DNA of 64,000 nucleotides, from assembly GCA_001184205.1 (NCBI GenBank), contig LBMP01000001.1:772001-836000 (forward strand), read 5' to 3'. Origin of the DNA: Desulfocarbo indianensis (GTDB taxonomy: Bacteria; Desulfobacterota; Desulfarculia; Desulfarculales; Desulfarculaceae). Below, piece by piece: positions 14,697 to 23,852 of this stretch (positions are counted from its first letter, which is position 1; each line of letters begins with the position of its first letter). Position numbers and translations under genes: made by a program. The notes below the pieces were generated by a model, which worked only from the letters and a program-made list of their open reading frames with translations, ran no database searches and was not told the origin of the DNA.

Positions 14697-17600
14697 TCAG
14701 GGCCGGGGGGCGTCCAGGGCCTGGCGGACTTCTTTCAAGAGGTCGGAGAGATCAAAGGGTTTCCTGATCATGCCCGCCGGCTGGGCTGCCAATTGCTCCA
14801 GGCCGGCGTTGGAGTGCACGTGGCCGGTGGTGATGATCATCTTGGCGGCGGGGTCCAGGGCCAGGATGCGGTTGAAGCAGGTGGCCCCGTCCATGACCGG
14901 CATGGCCATGTCCATGAGCACCAGGGCGAAGGCCGCATCAGTGTCCAGGCCGGCCTGGTAGCGCTCCAGGGCCTCGCTGCCGTTGGCCGCTTCGCTGACC
15001 TGGTAATTGTAGGTTTCCAGGGCTTGGCGCGTGATATCGCGCAGATAGGCCTCGTCGTCCACCACCAGGATGCGTTCGCCGCGGCCCAGGGCCGGGGTGG
15101 GCGGCTCCCGGGGCGGGGCCGGCGCCTCGGCCGTGACCGGCTCGGCCGGCAGATAGACCCGGAAGGCGGTGCCCGCTCCCGGCGCGCTGATCACTTCCAG
15201 GCCGCCGCCGTGGTTGGTGATGAGGGAATAGGCCACGAACAGGCCCAGGCCGGTGCCCTTGCCCGGCTCCTTGGTGGTGTAAAAGGGCTCGAAGACGCGG
15301 GCCTGCACCGAGCGGCCCATGCCCTGGCCGTTGTCCTCCACCACCAAAACGCCGTATTCATCCTCGCGGGCCCAGTTGTGGGTGGCCCGGAAGGCCTCGT
15401 CCGCCCGCCGCCAGGCGGTTCTGAGGGTGAGGGTGCCGCCCTGGGGCATGGCGTCGCGGGCGTTCACCGCCAGGTTCAAAAGCACCTGCTCCAGTTGATT
15501 GGGATTGGCCTTGAGCAGGGGCAGATGGGGAGTCAGTTCCAGGCGCTGCTCTATGTTGGGCGGCAGGGTGCGCAAAAGGAGCTTCTGTACGTTGCGCATG
15601 GTCTCGTTCAAATCCACCGGCTCCTTGCGGCCGGTTTCCGGGCGGGAGAAGCTGAGCATGGTTTGGGTGAGATCGGCCGCGCGCTCGGTGGTCTGGGCGA
15701 TCTTTTCCAGATGGCCGCGCATCTCCGGCTCCAGATCGGGCCGGCGGGTCAACAATTGGGAATATCCCCGGATGGCCATGAGCAGGTTGTTGAATTCATG
15801 GGCCACGCCGCCGGCCAGGGTGCCCACGGCCTCCATTTTCTGGGCCTGCTGCAATTGGCGCTCCATGAGCTCCTCGTTGGTCACGTCGCGCACCACGCCC
15901 TGCAGGGCCTGCTGGCCCCCGCTGGATACCGGGGAGGCGCTCACCAGGCAGCGGATCAGGGAGCCGTTTTTGCGCCGGCCGGTGAACACCTGGTCCGATT
16001 CAACGGATTCGCCCTTGCCGCGCGAGGTCAGGCGTTTTTGGACCAGCTCATGTTCGGAGGAATCTATGACCTCCCACAAGGTCAGGCTGTCCGTATCCTC
16101 CGGCTCGTAACCGAACATGTCGATGAGTTGGCGGTTGAGGAATATGAACCTCCCGCTGGCCAGATCGGCCAAAAACAGGCCGTAGGGAGTGTTTTCCACC
16201 AGGGAGCGGTAGCGTTCCTCGCTCTCGCGCAGTTGGGCCTGGGCCTGGTTCAGGGCGCTGACGTCGCGCAGGATCACTATGTTGCCGGCCTGGCGGCCGT
16301 GCGCGTCGTAGAACGGCGAATTGCTGAGAATCATGTCCAGGAGCCGGCCATCCTTGGTGAGCCGGCTGGTGCTGAAATTCAAAAGTTGCCGGCCCTTAAG
16401 CAACACCTGGATGGCTTTCTCGGTGGCCTCGCGGCATTGGGGCGGCACGAAGTCGATGCGCCTGTTCAAAAGCTCCTCGCTGGTCCAGCCGAAGGTCTCC
16501 TCAAAGGCCGGATTCAGGTATTGCACGCGGCCTTCCATGTCGTAGACCACCACCGGATCGGGCAGGCTTTTCATGAAGGTGCTGTAGCGCTGGTAGCTGA
16601 TCTCCAGGGCCTCCTGGGCCTGGCGGCGCCCCTGGTTCAGCAGGGCCTGGGCCAGTTGATCGGCCATCTCCGCCGCGAAGCCGATTTCGTCATCGGCCCA
16701 TTCCCGCTGCCGGCCCAGGTGATCGAAGCTGATGAGGCCGCGAACCTCTCCGGAAAGCCGGATCGCGGCGCTGAGGGTGGAAACGATGCCGTTGGGCTCC
16801 AAATAATCGCTGTAAAATTCGCTGGTGCGGGGGTCCCGCTGGGAATCGTGGACGGCGATGGACCTTTCGCTTTGCAGGGCCCGCATATAGCGCGGATGTT
16901 TTTCCGCCGCCACGTCCGCCAGCTCGCCGTGGGTTCCCCGGCTCAGGCCGTAGAGGTCCAGGCAATGCAGCAGGCGGCCGTCCGCATCCAAGAGCCATAC
17001 GCTGGCCCACTCCACCTCCAGGGCGCGGGCCGCGGCCTCGCTGGCCACGCGGGCCGCCCGGCGCAGATCGCCTTCGGCCAGGGCGGCATGGGTGGCCAGC
17101 GCCACCAGGGTGGCCCGCTGCTTTTGCAGGCGGCGCAGCCTGGCGCGCTCGCGCTCCTCGCCCAGCTTGCGGTCGTTCACGTCCAAGAGCGAGGCCACGG
17201 CCAGATCGCTGCCGGGAATCATCTCCACGGTGTTGACCAGCCAGCGCACCTTTCCCCGGCGGTCGCGGAAACGGAACTCATAGGCCCTGGGGGCGGCTTG
17301 GCCCTCGCGCCGGCATTGGTTGTAAAAACGCATGCGCTCCAGGTCTTCCGGGTGCACGAACTCGCTCCAGCACATCTTTCCTTGAATCTCGTCCTGGCCG
17401 TAGCCGGCAAGCTCCGCGAATTTCGTGTTCACCGTGGTGATGACTCCGTCGCCGCCGGTGATCAACATGGCGGTGCCGGTGTGCTCGAAGGTGGTGCGGT
17501 ATCTTTCCTCGTTGCGGCGCAGCTCCTCCTGGGCCAAACGGCGCTGGTTTATGTCCCGCAGGATCAAATAGCGCCCCGCCTCGTTGCCGCGCAGGTCCCT

Positions 17601-18566
17601 TAACAGCTCCACGCTGACCTCGCAGGCCCTGGGCGCGCCGCGCCAGCTCAGCTCCAGCTCGGCGTGCGCCTCCAGGGCCGAAGCCAGGAGCGCCGCGAAG
17701 GCGGGCTGCTCCGGAAACATCTCCGCGGCCGGGCGGCCGATGAGCCGATCCGCGGCCGGCCCCAACAGGGTCCTGGCCGCCGGGTTCATATCGACCAGGC
17801 GGTCCCGCCGGTCCAGCACCAGCACCGGGTCCCGCAGGTTTTCCATGAGCGCTTCGCGGGCCAGCGGGATCAGGTCCAGGAGCCGCGCCCGGAACAGGCT
17901 CAGGGTGAAGAACAGCCCCATCAGCCCCAGGGCCAGCGGCGTCAAATCCAGAGAGCGGAAGGGCTCCACCTCCAGGAGATTAAGCAGGTTGATGGTCCAG
18001 GCCGCCGCCAGGCCGATGACCGCCATGACGAGTTGCCGGACATGGGCGTGTCGGGAGCGCCACAAGGCCCGCAGGAGGAACAGAGCGCCCACCATGAAAA
18101 GCAGGTGGGAATAGGTGCAGTGGACCCAGAACCAGGGTCCCCGGCGATAGGCGGTGAACGGCGCCGGACCGCCCAGCTCCAGCCAGGCCTGTTCCCAAAA
18201 GAGATGGTGCCAGGAATTGGTCCAGGCGGCCGAAACCGTGAGCAGGGGAAGCAAGAACAGGGGCCAAAAGCGCCGCCAGGAGACCCAGCGCTCCAGGCCG
18301 GCCACGCACAGGCAAAAGGCAAGGAAGGTGGGCGCCATCAGGGCCGCGCCCACGTATTCCAACCTCACCCAGCAAAGACGGAGGCTGAGGTCTTGGCTCA
18401 CGCATTCCAGGGAATAGGCGGCCGCCCACACCGCCACTTCCATGAGCAGGGCCATGAGCAGGCGGGCCGAGGGCTTGGAGCGATGGCGCCAAAGGTAGGC
18501 CGAGGCGAAAAGCGCCATGGCGGCGGCCAAAACCGCTTGCAGCCAATATAAGTTTTGCGGGCCCAC
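14697..18566 (-). CDS. Hybrid sensor histidine kinase: 7TM, PAS, PAS, GAF, PAS, PAS, HisKA, HATPase, receiver
   Basis: About 1289 residues. Residues 1-215 hold seven hydrophobic segments like the 7TM histidine-kinase N-terminal domain. PAS domains follow near 235, 350, 655 and 780, with a GAF domain near 490-650. The phosphoacceptor is His in GGVAHEFNNLLMAIRGYSQL (about 922); the ATP-binding domain has VVEDNGQGMG and GKGTGLGL; the C-terminal receiver (about 1160-1285) has VLMDMAMPVMDG with its Asp, plus TTGH. The GTG at 18566, with GGGGAG seven bases upstream, is preferred over TTG at 18581. It is a membrane kinase with an attached receiver, monocistronic, with no output regulator beside it, so its target and signal are unknown. 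Confidence 0.88.
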   Translation of the reverse strand: MGPQNLYWLQAVLAAAMALFASAYLWRHRSKPSARLLMALLMEVAVWAAAYSLECVSQDLSLRLCWVRLEYVGAALMAPTFLAFCLCVAGLERWVSWRRFWPLFLLPLLTVSAAWTNSWHHLFWEQAWLELGGPAPFTAYRRGPWFWVHCTYSHLLFMVGALFLLRALWRSRHAHVRQLVMAVIGLAAAWTINLLNLLEVEPFRSLDLTPLALGLMGLFFTLSLFRARLLDLIPLAREALMENLRDPVLVLDRRDRLVDMNPAARTLLGPAADRLIGRPAAEMFPEQPAFAALLASALEAHAELELSWRGAPRACEVSVELLRDLRGNEAGRYLILRDINQRRLAQEELRRNEERYRTTFEHTGTAMLITGGDGVITTVNTKFAELAGYGQDEIQGKMCWSEFVHPEDLERMRFYNQCRREGQAAPRAYEFRFRDRRGKVRWLVNTVEMIPGSDLAVASLLDVNDRKLGEERERARLRRLQKQRATLVALATHAALAEGDLRRAARVASEAAARALEVEWASVWLLDADGRLLHCLDLYGLSRGTHGELADVAAEKHPRYMRALQSERSIAVHDSQRDPRTSEFYSDYLEPNGIVSTLSAAIRLSGEVRGLISFDHLGRQREWADDEIGFAAEMADQLAQALLNQGRRQAQEALEISYQRYSTFMKSLPDPVVVYDMEGRVQYLNPAFEETFGWTSEELLNRRIDFVPPQCREATEKAIQVLLKGRQLLNFSTSRLTKDGRLLDMILSNSPFYDAHGRQAGNIVILRDVSALNQAQAQLRESEERYRSLVENTPYGLFLADLASGRFIFLNRQLIDMFGYEPEDTDSLTLWEVIDSSEHELVQKRLTSRGKGESVESDQVFTGRRKNGSLIRCLVSASPVSSGGQQALQGVVRDVTNEELMERQLQQAQKMEAVGTLAGGVAHEFNNLLMAIRGYSQLLTRRPDLEPEMRGHLEKIAQTTERAADLTQTMLSFSRPETGRKEPVDLNETMRNVQKLLLRTLPPNIEQRLELTPHLPLLKANPNQLEQVLLNLAVNARDAMPQGGTLTLRTAWRRADEAFRATHNWAREDEYGVLVVEDNGQGMGRSVQARVFEPFYTTKEPGKGTGLGLFVAYSLITNHGGGLEVISAPGAGTAFRVYLPAEPVTAEAPAPPREPPTPALGRGERILVVDDEAYLRDITRQALETYNYQVSEAANGSEALERYQAGLDTDAAFALVLMDMAMPVMDGATCFNRILALDPAAKMIITTGHVHSNAGLEQLAAQPAGMIRKPFDLSDLLKEVRQALDAPRP

Positions 18567-18868
18567 TTGCAGTCTCCCCAAGCCAAAACAGCGCGCCCGG
18601 CCGAACCGCGATCGCTCAAGGTGGTTATAGTAATAACCCGCTTTGTCCCTTGACCGCCAGCCCCATCATCCAACCAGCCGGGCTCGGCAGCCGGCGAAGC
18701 GCGCCGCGCGGGTCGCGCGTTTCGCAAACGCCAGCCCTTTCGATTTCGGCGTACAGGGCGGGCAAGGGAAATTTCCGGCGGCGGGGCGGTGGGGCCGGAA
18801 AACAAATAAGCTAGTAACGAATACTAACTCATGACCCGCAACTATAGTGCCTATATTTGAAAATGCCA
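18567..18868. other. Intergenic region between kinase and cobalamin operon
   Basis: GC-rich near the kinase start and AT-rich around 18800-18865. It should contain the kinase promoter, but no convincing paired hexamers were picked out. No gene seen. Confidence 0.4.
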
Positions 18869-18916
18869 AGGCTTCCGCGCCTGGGCGGCAAAGTGCGAGA
18901 TGGGGCGCGGAAGCCT
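18869..18916 (-). terminator. Hairpin after the cobalamin operon
   Basis: A 13-bp perfect stem (AGGCTTCCGCGCC / GGCGCGGAAGCCT) with a 22-base loop lies ten bases beyond the cobJ stop. The loop is long and there is only a short T-run after it, so it may act as a transcript-stabilising 3' hairpin as much as an intrinsic terminator. Confidence 0.5.
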
Positions 18917-18925
18917 GGCTGGCGG

Positions 18926-19786
18926 TTATTTTTCGCCGTATTTATCTATATATCCCCTGGGGGTGACCAGCCTGCCCTGATAGGTGAAGCTCTGGCTGTT
19001 GCCCACGATCAAGAGAGTCTGCATGTCGATGTCGGCCCGCGGCGCGCCGGCCAGGTCCGTGATCTCCAGGCTCTGGCCCTGGCGCAGGGCTTTGCGCACC
19101 ACCCCCACCGGGGTTTGCGGGCTCCGTTTGCCGGCGATGATCTCGCAGGCGCGGCCCAATTGCCAGGCGCGGCCCTTGCTCTTGGGGTTGTAGAGGACGA
19201 TGACGAAATCGGCTTCAGCCGCCAGGGAGAGGCGCTTTTCGATCAGCTCCCAGGGGGTGAGCCGGTCGCTCAGGCTCACGCAGGCGAAATCATGGGAAAG
19301 CGGCGCGCCCAAGAGAGACGCCGCCGCCGCCAGGGCGGGCACCCCCGGCACCACCTCCAGGGCCAGCCCGCCGGGCCCCAAATCCAGCCCCCGGGAGCGG
19401 GCCAGCTCGAAGACCACCGCGGCCATGGCGTAGATGCCGGGATCGCCGCTGGAGACCAGGGCCACCTTTTGGCCCCGCAAGGCCAGGTCCAGGGCCAGGC
19501 CGGCCCGGTCCAGCTCGCGGGTCATGGCGCTGGCCACCACCTGCTTGCCCTCCAGCAAGGGAGCGGCCAATTCCAGGTAGGTGCGGTATCCCACCACCGC
19601 CTGGGCCTCCTCCAGGGCTTGCCGGGCCTGGCCGGTGAGGCAGTCCAGACGCCCCGGCCCCAGGCCCACTATGACGAGACGCCCGGCCCGGAAAGCTTGG
19701 CCACCGCCAGGGTGGCGTTCCTGGTTTTTTGCTTGGTCACCAGCAGCCGGTCCGCGCCGGCCGCCAAGAGGGCTGCTGCTTCGCAT
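18926..19786 (-). CDS. cbiH: Precorrin-3B C17-methyltransferase (CobJ/CbiH)
   Basis: This SAM-dependent methyltransferase carries out C17 methylation and ring contraction in the anaerobic cobalamin pathway. The tetrapyrrole methylase fold is clear: LVIVGLGPGRLDCLT at the start, GDPGIYAMA, VPGVPALAAAASLLGAPLSHDF, and LYNPKSKGR. The start is a problem. The first strand (RLVIVGLGPG) is encoded before and across the cbiG stop codon, and the only in-frame ATG is at 19786, which overlaps cbiG by 118 bases; a GTG at 19669 overlapping that stop would delete the strand. Frameshift fusion with CbiG is possible. It is the last gene of the operon. Confidence 0.88.
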   Translation of the reverse strand: MRSSSPLGGRRGPAAGDQAKNQERHPGGGQAFRAGRLVIVGLGPGRLDCLTGQARQALEEAQAVVGYRTYLELAAPLLEGKQVVASAMTRELDRAGLALDLALRGQKVALVSSGDPGIYAMAAVVFELARSRGLDLGPGGLALEVVPGVPALAAAASLLGAPLSHDFACVSLSDRLTPWELIEKRLSLAAEADFVIVLYNPKSKGRAWQLGRACEIIAGKRSPQTPVGVVRKALRQGQSLEITDLAGAPRADIDMQTLLIVGNSQSFTYQGRLVTPRGYIDKYGEK

Positions 19787-20733
19787 ACGCTTTCGGTCCC
19801 TATGTGCCGGCGCGCCATGGGCGAGGGATTGGGCACCGCAACCTCCCGCAGTTGGTGGGCCGGATAATAACGCACGTTGATTGCCAATTCTTCAGCCAGC
19901 CGGGTGATGCCGGATTCGTCCCGCTTGGCCTCCACCGTGGCCAGACAGAAGACGGAGCCGCCGGCCAGGCCGTGCCGCTGGAAAACAAGCTCCAGGAGCT
20001 CCCGCATCTCCTGGACGCTGGTGCCCCGGTTGCAGCCCAGGCCCACGGCCAGGCAGGGCGGCCGCATGACGAGCCAGGCCGGCGAGGCGTCCAGCCCGCG
20101 CCAATCCACCAATACCGCGGGAGCCAGGAAATCCGGCGGCGGAGGAGGGGCCTCCAGGCGGCGGAAGCAGCCGGCGCTTTCCGCCAGGGCCGGCCACAGC
20201 CAGCCCTCGGGATCGTACAGCGGCACCCGGCCGCCCTCCACCAGCTCCCGGGAGACCCGGGCCAGGGCTTTCAGGTTTTCCACCCGCAGGCCCAGTTCGC
20301 GGGCGGTCATTTCCAGGCTGGGCAGGCCGGCGTTGTCCGTGGCCGTGGTTATCACCGCCTGGCCGCCCAGGGCCCGGGCCACCCGATGCGCCAGCTCGTT
20401 GGCCCCGCCCAGATGGCCGGAAAGGAGACTCACCGCGTAACGCCCCTCCGGGTCGGCCACCACCACCGCCGGGTCCTGGTCCTTGCCCTGCAATAGCCCC
20501 GCCAGGCAGCGCACCACCATGCCCGCCGCCGCGAAAAGCACGTGGCCTTCATAGCGCCTGAAATTATCGGCCAGCACGCGGCCCAGGCCGTCGAAGGCCA
20601 GCTCCCCCGCGGCTGGCTCGGCCAGACGCCGGGGCAGGAAAAGCCGGGCCTGGGGCCAGGCGCTGGCCAGCCGCCGGGCCTGCGCCGCCGCCGGAGCGGT
20701 GAGGGCGTAGATGGCCACGGCCTCCTGGCTCAA
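19669..20733 (-). CDS. cbiG: Cobalt-precorrin 5A hydrolase (CbiG)
   Basis: CbiG opens the delta-lactone of cobalt-precorrin-5A, releasing acetaldehyde. The 354 residues include the N-terminal CbiG domain (GHVLFAAAGMVVRCLAGLLQ, VVVADPEGRYAVSLLSGHLGGANELA), the central region (TTATDNAGLPSLEMTARELG) and the C-terminal domain (AVGLGCNRGTSVQEM, ESVCEAAALLAAG). The TTG start at 20733 overlaps the upstream cobM stop (TTGA). The 3' end overlaps the cobJ frame. Confidence 0.92.
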   Translation of the reverse strand: MSQEAVAIYALTAPAAAQARRLASAWPQARLFLPRRLAEPAAGELAFDGLGRVLADNFRRYEGHVLFAAAGMVVRCLAGLLQGKDQDPAVVVADPEGRYAVSLLSGHLGGANELAHRVARALGGQAVITTATDNAGLPSLEMTARELGLRVENLKALARVSRELVEGGRVPLYDPEGWLWPALAESAGCFRRLEAPPPPPDFLAPAVLVDWRGLDASPAWLVMRPPCLAVGLGCNRGTSVQEMRELLELVFQRHGLAGGSVFCLATVEAKRDESGITRLAEELAINVRYYPAHQLREVAVPNPSPMARRHIGTESVCEAAALLAAGADRLLVTKQKTRNATLAVAKLSGPGVSS

Positions 20734-21533
20734 GCCTCGTCCTCCCTGGCCGGGCGAAAGCCGTGGCTGAAGGCGGGGTCGTAAAGCCGCGACTTGGCCG
20801 CCGCGCCAGCGGCCCCCGGCGCCCGGGCGGCCACCCCCGGCCCGGCCAGGATCAGGGCGTGGCGCGTCACCCCGGAGCGCTCCAAATCCTGGGGCAGGTC
20901 TTCAGCCGTGGTCCAGAAGAAGCTCTGCTCCGGCCAGGAGACCCGATAGGCCACGCACACCGGGGCCTCGGCCCCGTGGGCACGGCTCAGGGCGGCGGAG
21001 ACCTTTGGCGCCTGGCCCGCTGAAAGATATATGGCCAGGCTGGAGCCGTGGGCCGCCAGGGAGGCCAGGTCCTCGCTGGCCGGCACCGGGGTGCGGCCGG
21101 CCGCCCTGGTGATGATGAAGCTCTGGCAGGTCTCGGGCAGGGTGTATTCCACCCCCAGGCAGGCCGCGGCGGCGAACGCCGCGCTCACCCCCGGAATGAT
21201 GAGCCAGGGCACGCCCTTTTCATCCAGGGCGTCCAGTTGCTCGCGCATGGCCCCGTATAGGCTGGGGTCGCCGGTGTGCAGGCGCGCCACGCGCAGGCCC
21301 CGGCCATGGCCGGCCGTCATCTCGGCCACGATTTCATCCAGGGCCAGACCGGCCGAATCCACCAGCCGGCAATCCGGCCGGGCCCAGTCCAGGATGGCCG
21401 GATTCACCAGGGACCCGGCGTACACCACCAGGTCCGCCCCGGCCACCGCCTTTTGACCGGCCACGGTTATCAGCTCCGGGTCGCCGGGGCCGGCTCCCAC
21501 GAAAAGCACGGGATTATCATGCCGCTCGCTCAT
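20730..21533 (-). CDS. cbiF: Precorrin-4 C11-methyltransferase (CobM/CbiF)
   Basis: A 267-residue tetrapyrrole methylase. The typical CbiF pattern is present: VLFVGAGPGDPELITVAGQK, DLVVYAGSLVNPAIL, RLHTGDPSLYGAMREQLDAL, IIPGVSAAFAAAACLG, and the ITRAAGRTPVP segment. It methylates C11 of cobalt-precorrin-4. The ATG at 21533 overlaps the upstream stop as ATGA; the frame open upstream belongs to cobL's shadow. It works between CobJ and CbiG in the pathway, both encoded next to it. Confidence 0.93.
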   Translation of the reverse strand: MSERHDNPVLFVGAGPGDPELITVAGQKAVAGADLVVYAGSLVNPAILDWARPDCRLVDSAGLALDEIVAEMTAGHGRGLRVARLHTGDPSLYGAMREQLDALDEKGVPWLIIPGVSAAFAAAACLGVEYTLPETCQSFIITRAAGRTPVPASEDLASLAAHGSSLAIYLSAGQAPKVSAALSRAHGAEAPVCVAYRVSWPEQSFFWTTAEDLPQDLERSGVTRHALILAGPGVAARAPGAAGAAAKSRLYDPAFSHGFRPAREDEA

Positions 21534-22738
21534 GCTTCGTCCTTGATGCCCCTCACCAGCCACACGGGGTTCAGGGCCTTGAAATGAATATCGTCCGCCA
21601 GGGGCCGGCCCCGGCTGGCCTGCACCTGGGTCACGTCCACGGCCAGGCCTTCATTGTCCAGGGTCTGGCGGGCCTCTTGCAGCGCCGCCAGGCGCGCCGC
21701 CGCCGCCACCAGCACCCCGCCGGGGGGCAGCGTGCGGGAGGCCAGGCGCAGGGTTTCCGCCAGGGCCGGGCCGCCCCCGCCCACGAAGACCCGCTGGGGC
21801 GCGGCCAGTCCCTCAAGCGCGCCGGGCAACTCGCCCTGGATCACCTCCAGGTTGGCCGCGCCGAAGCGCGCGCGGTTGGCCTTGATCTGTTCCACCCGCG
21901 CCGGCTCTCGCTCCACCGCCACCACCCCTCCCCGGTACAGCAGGCGGCTGGCCTCCAGGCCCAGGGAGCCGCAGCCCGCGCCCAGGTCCCACAGCCTATG
22001 CCAAGGCATCAGGCGCAGCTTGGCCAGGGCCACGGCCCGCACCTCGGTCTTGGTGATGAGCCCCCGCTGGTGCAGAAAGGCCTCCTCCGGCATGCCCAAG
22101 AACAAGGGCTCTGGCTCCGCCGTCCGTTGCAGGATCGCCAGGTTCAGCGGGGCGAAGCCGGCCGCGGCGGCCTCGCGCAGGCCGTAGGAGCCCAGGCGCT
22201 GGTCGTCCGCGCCCAGGTTTTCCGCCACCAGCATGCGCCAGCCCTCCTGGCCCCGCTCCAGGAGGAGCCCGGCGATGTGGCCGGGGTGATGGACCGGGTC
22301 GGTGTATATTGCCACCAGGTCGCCCCTGACCAGCGCGCTGAACAGGGGCGCGGCGTCGCGGCCGTGCAGGCTCACGGTCTGGGCCTCCTGCCAGGGCAGC
22401 TTGAATTGGGCAAAGGCCGCCTGCAGGGCGGTGACGTTGGGCACCAGGCGCAGGCGCTCCGCGCCCAGGCGCTTTAAGAGACTGGCCGCCACGCCGAAGA
22501 AACCGGGATCGCCCGAGGCCAGCACCGCCACCTGGCTGGTCTCGGCGGCCTGGGCCACCTCCTCCAGCCAGGCGCTCAGGCCGCCGCGCCAGGGAAGGCG
22601 GCCGCCGGCGTGCTCCGGGAAAAGGGCCAGCAGCCGCTGGTGACCGGCCAAGACCCGGGCCTCCTCCACCGCCCGCCGCACGGCCGGCGAGATGTCCGCC
22701 GGCCCCATGCCCATGCCCACCACGCTCACCGTTTTCAT
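21530..22738 (-). CDS. cobL: Precorrin-6Y C5,15-methyltransferase (CobL, CbiE-CbiT fusion)
   Basis: About 402 residues with both halves fused. The N-terminal CbiE methylase (VSVVGMGMGPADISPAVRRA, LASGDPGFFGVAASLL) occupies about 1-195. The C-terminal CbiT Rossmann methyltransferase, from about 210, has WDLGAGCGSLGLEASRL and FVGGGGPALAETL. It methylates C5 and C15 and decarboxylates the C12 acetate. The ATG at 22738 overlaps the cbiD stop as ATGA. Confidence 0.93.
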   Translation of the reverse strand: MKTVSVVGMGMGPADISPAVRRAVEEARVLAGHQRLLALFPEHAGGRLPWRGGLSAWLEEVAQAAETSQVAVLASGDPGFFGVAASLLKRLGAERLRLVPNVTALQAAFAQFKLPWQEAQTVSLHGRDAAPLFSALVRGDLVAIYTDPVHHPGHIAGLLLERGQEGWRMLVAENLGADDQRLGSYGLREAAAAGFAPLNLAILQRTAEPEPLFLGMPEEAFLHQRGLITKTEVRAVALAKLRLMPWHRLWDLGAGCGSLGLEASRLLYRGGVVAVEREPARVEQIKANRARFGAANLEVIQGELPGALEGLAAPQRVFVGGGGPALAETLRLASRTLPPGGVLVAAAARLAALQEARQTLDNEGLAVDVTQVQASRGRPLADDIHFKALNPVWLVRGIKDEA

Positions 22739-23850
22739 GAGGGGGCTCCTTCCGCCAGGCGGCCCTGGAACAGCGCCGAGCCGTCGTAATCCATCACCAC
22801 CGCCCACAGGCCGGGGCCCGGCCCGGCAAAGCCGCGCATGGCCGCCAGCAGCCTGCGGCCCACCTGGGGCACCAGATCCAGGCGGCCCGCCGCGCGCATT
22901 TCCTCCAGGGCGTGGCGCGCGGTGTTGGCTCCGGCCACGGCTTGGGTCAGTTCCCCGCCCGCCCCGGCCTGGTCCAGCCACTCGGCCAGGCGGCTGAGGT
23001 CCATGGGCACGCGGTGGGCGTGGGTGCAGGAATGGGCCTGGGCCTGTTTCACCGCCTTGCCGAAAAAGGAGACCAGGCCTATCTGGGCAAAGCCCATGCC
23101 CGCGGCCTTTTCCATGGCGTGCAGGAAAAAATCGGCCATTTGAATGAAGGCAAGCTCGGGCAGGTCCGGCCGCAGGGCCATGGCTTTTTTTTCGCTACGG
23201 CGGCCGGTGGTCAACACCACCTCGCGCGCCCCCGAGGCCGCCGCCACCTTGAGGCCGCTGTCGATGGTGGCGATGTAGGCCTCGTGGCTGAAGGGCTTGA
23301 CCAGGCCGGTGGTGCCCAAAATGGAGATGCCGCCCTCGATGCCCAGGCGGGGGTTCAGGGTCTTTTGGGCCAGGCGCCTGCCCTGGGGCACGCTGATGGT
23401 CACCCGCGCCTGGGGCTGGCTGCCGGGCGGGCCGGCCTGTTGCCAGGCCTCCGCAATCGCGGCGCGGATCATGTCGCGGGGGGTGGGGTTGATGGCCGGC
23501 TGGCCCACGGGCAGATCCAGGCCGGGGCGGGTGACCACGCCCACGCCCTCGCCGCCCAGGATGACGATGTTTGCGCGGTTGCCGGTTTCCATCAATTCCA
23601 CTTCGGCCAATATCAGGGCCCGGTGGGTGGCGTCGGGGTCGTCGCCGGCGTCCTTGATCACGGCGGCCCTGGCCCGGCCCGGCGCCAGGTTCTCGGTCCG
23701 CTCCACCTCCACCCCCAGGGTGCCGCCGCCCGGCAGGGTGACCATGACCCGCGCCGGGGCCTGGCCCCACAGGGTGAGCAGGGCGGCCTTGGCCGCGGCG
23801 GCGGCGGCGGTGCCGGTGGTGAAGCCGGTGCGGAGCTTCCTGGCCGCCAT
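22735..23850 (-). CDS. cbiD: Cobalt-precorrin-5B C1-methyltransferase (CbiD)
   Basis: CbiD methylates C1 of cobalt-precorrin-5B with SAM, a step specific to the anaerobic pathway. The 371-residue product begins with RTGFTTGTAAAAAAKAALL, the family hallmark, and contains GDDPDATHRALILAEVEL, LGTTGLVKPFSHEAYIATID and GARVVLTTGR-like AREVVLTTGRRSEK. ATG at 23850 is used; a GTG two codons upstream overlaps the permease stop (GTGA) and is equally possible. A long frame open further upstream is a shadow of the permease gene. Confidence 0.93.
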   Translation of the reverse strand: MAARKLRTGFTTGTAAAAAAKAALLTLWGQAPARVMVTLPGGGTLGVEVERTENLAPGRARAAVIKDAGDDPDATHRALILAEVELMETGNRANIVILGGEGVGVVTRPGLDLPVGQPAINPTPRDMIRAAIAEAWQQAGPPGSQPQARVTISVPQGRRLAQKTLNPRLGIEGGISILGTTGLVKPFSHEAYIATIDSGLKVAAASGAREVVLTTGRRSEKKAMALRPDLPELAFIQMADFFLHAMEKAAGMGFAQIGLVSFFGKAVKQAQAHSCTHAHRVPMDLSRLAEWLDQAGAGGELTQAVAGANTARHALEEMRAAGRLDLVPQVGRRLLAAMRGFAGPGPGLWAVVMDYDGSALFQGRLAEGAPS

Positions 23851-23852
23851 GC

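Noticed and set aside
14610-17603. Plus-strand frame of 997 codons opposite the hybrid histidine kinase
   Set aside because: It mirrors the kinase codon structure on the other strand; composition is His/Gly/Gln/Ala-rich without any recognisable domain. High GC produces such long shadow frames.
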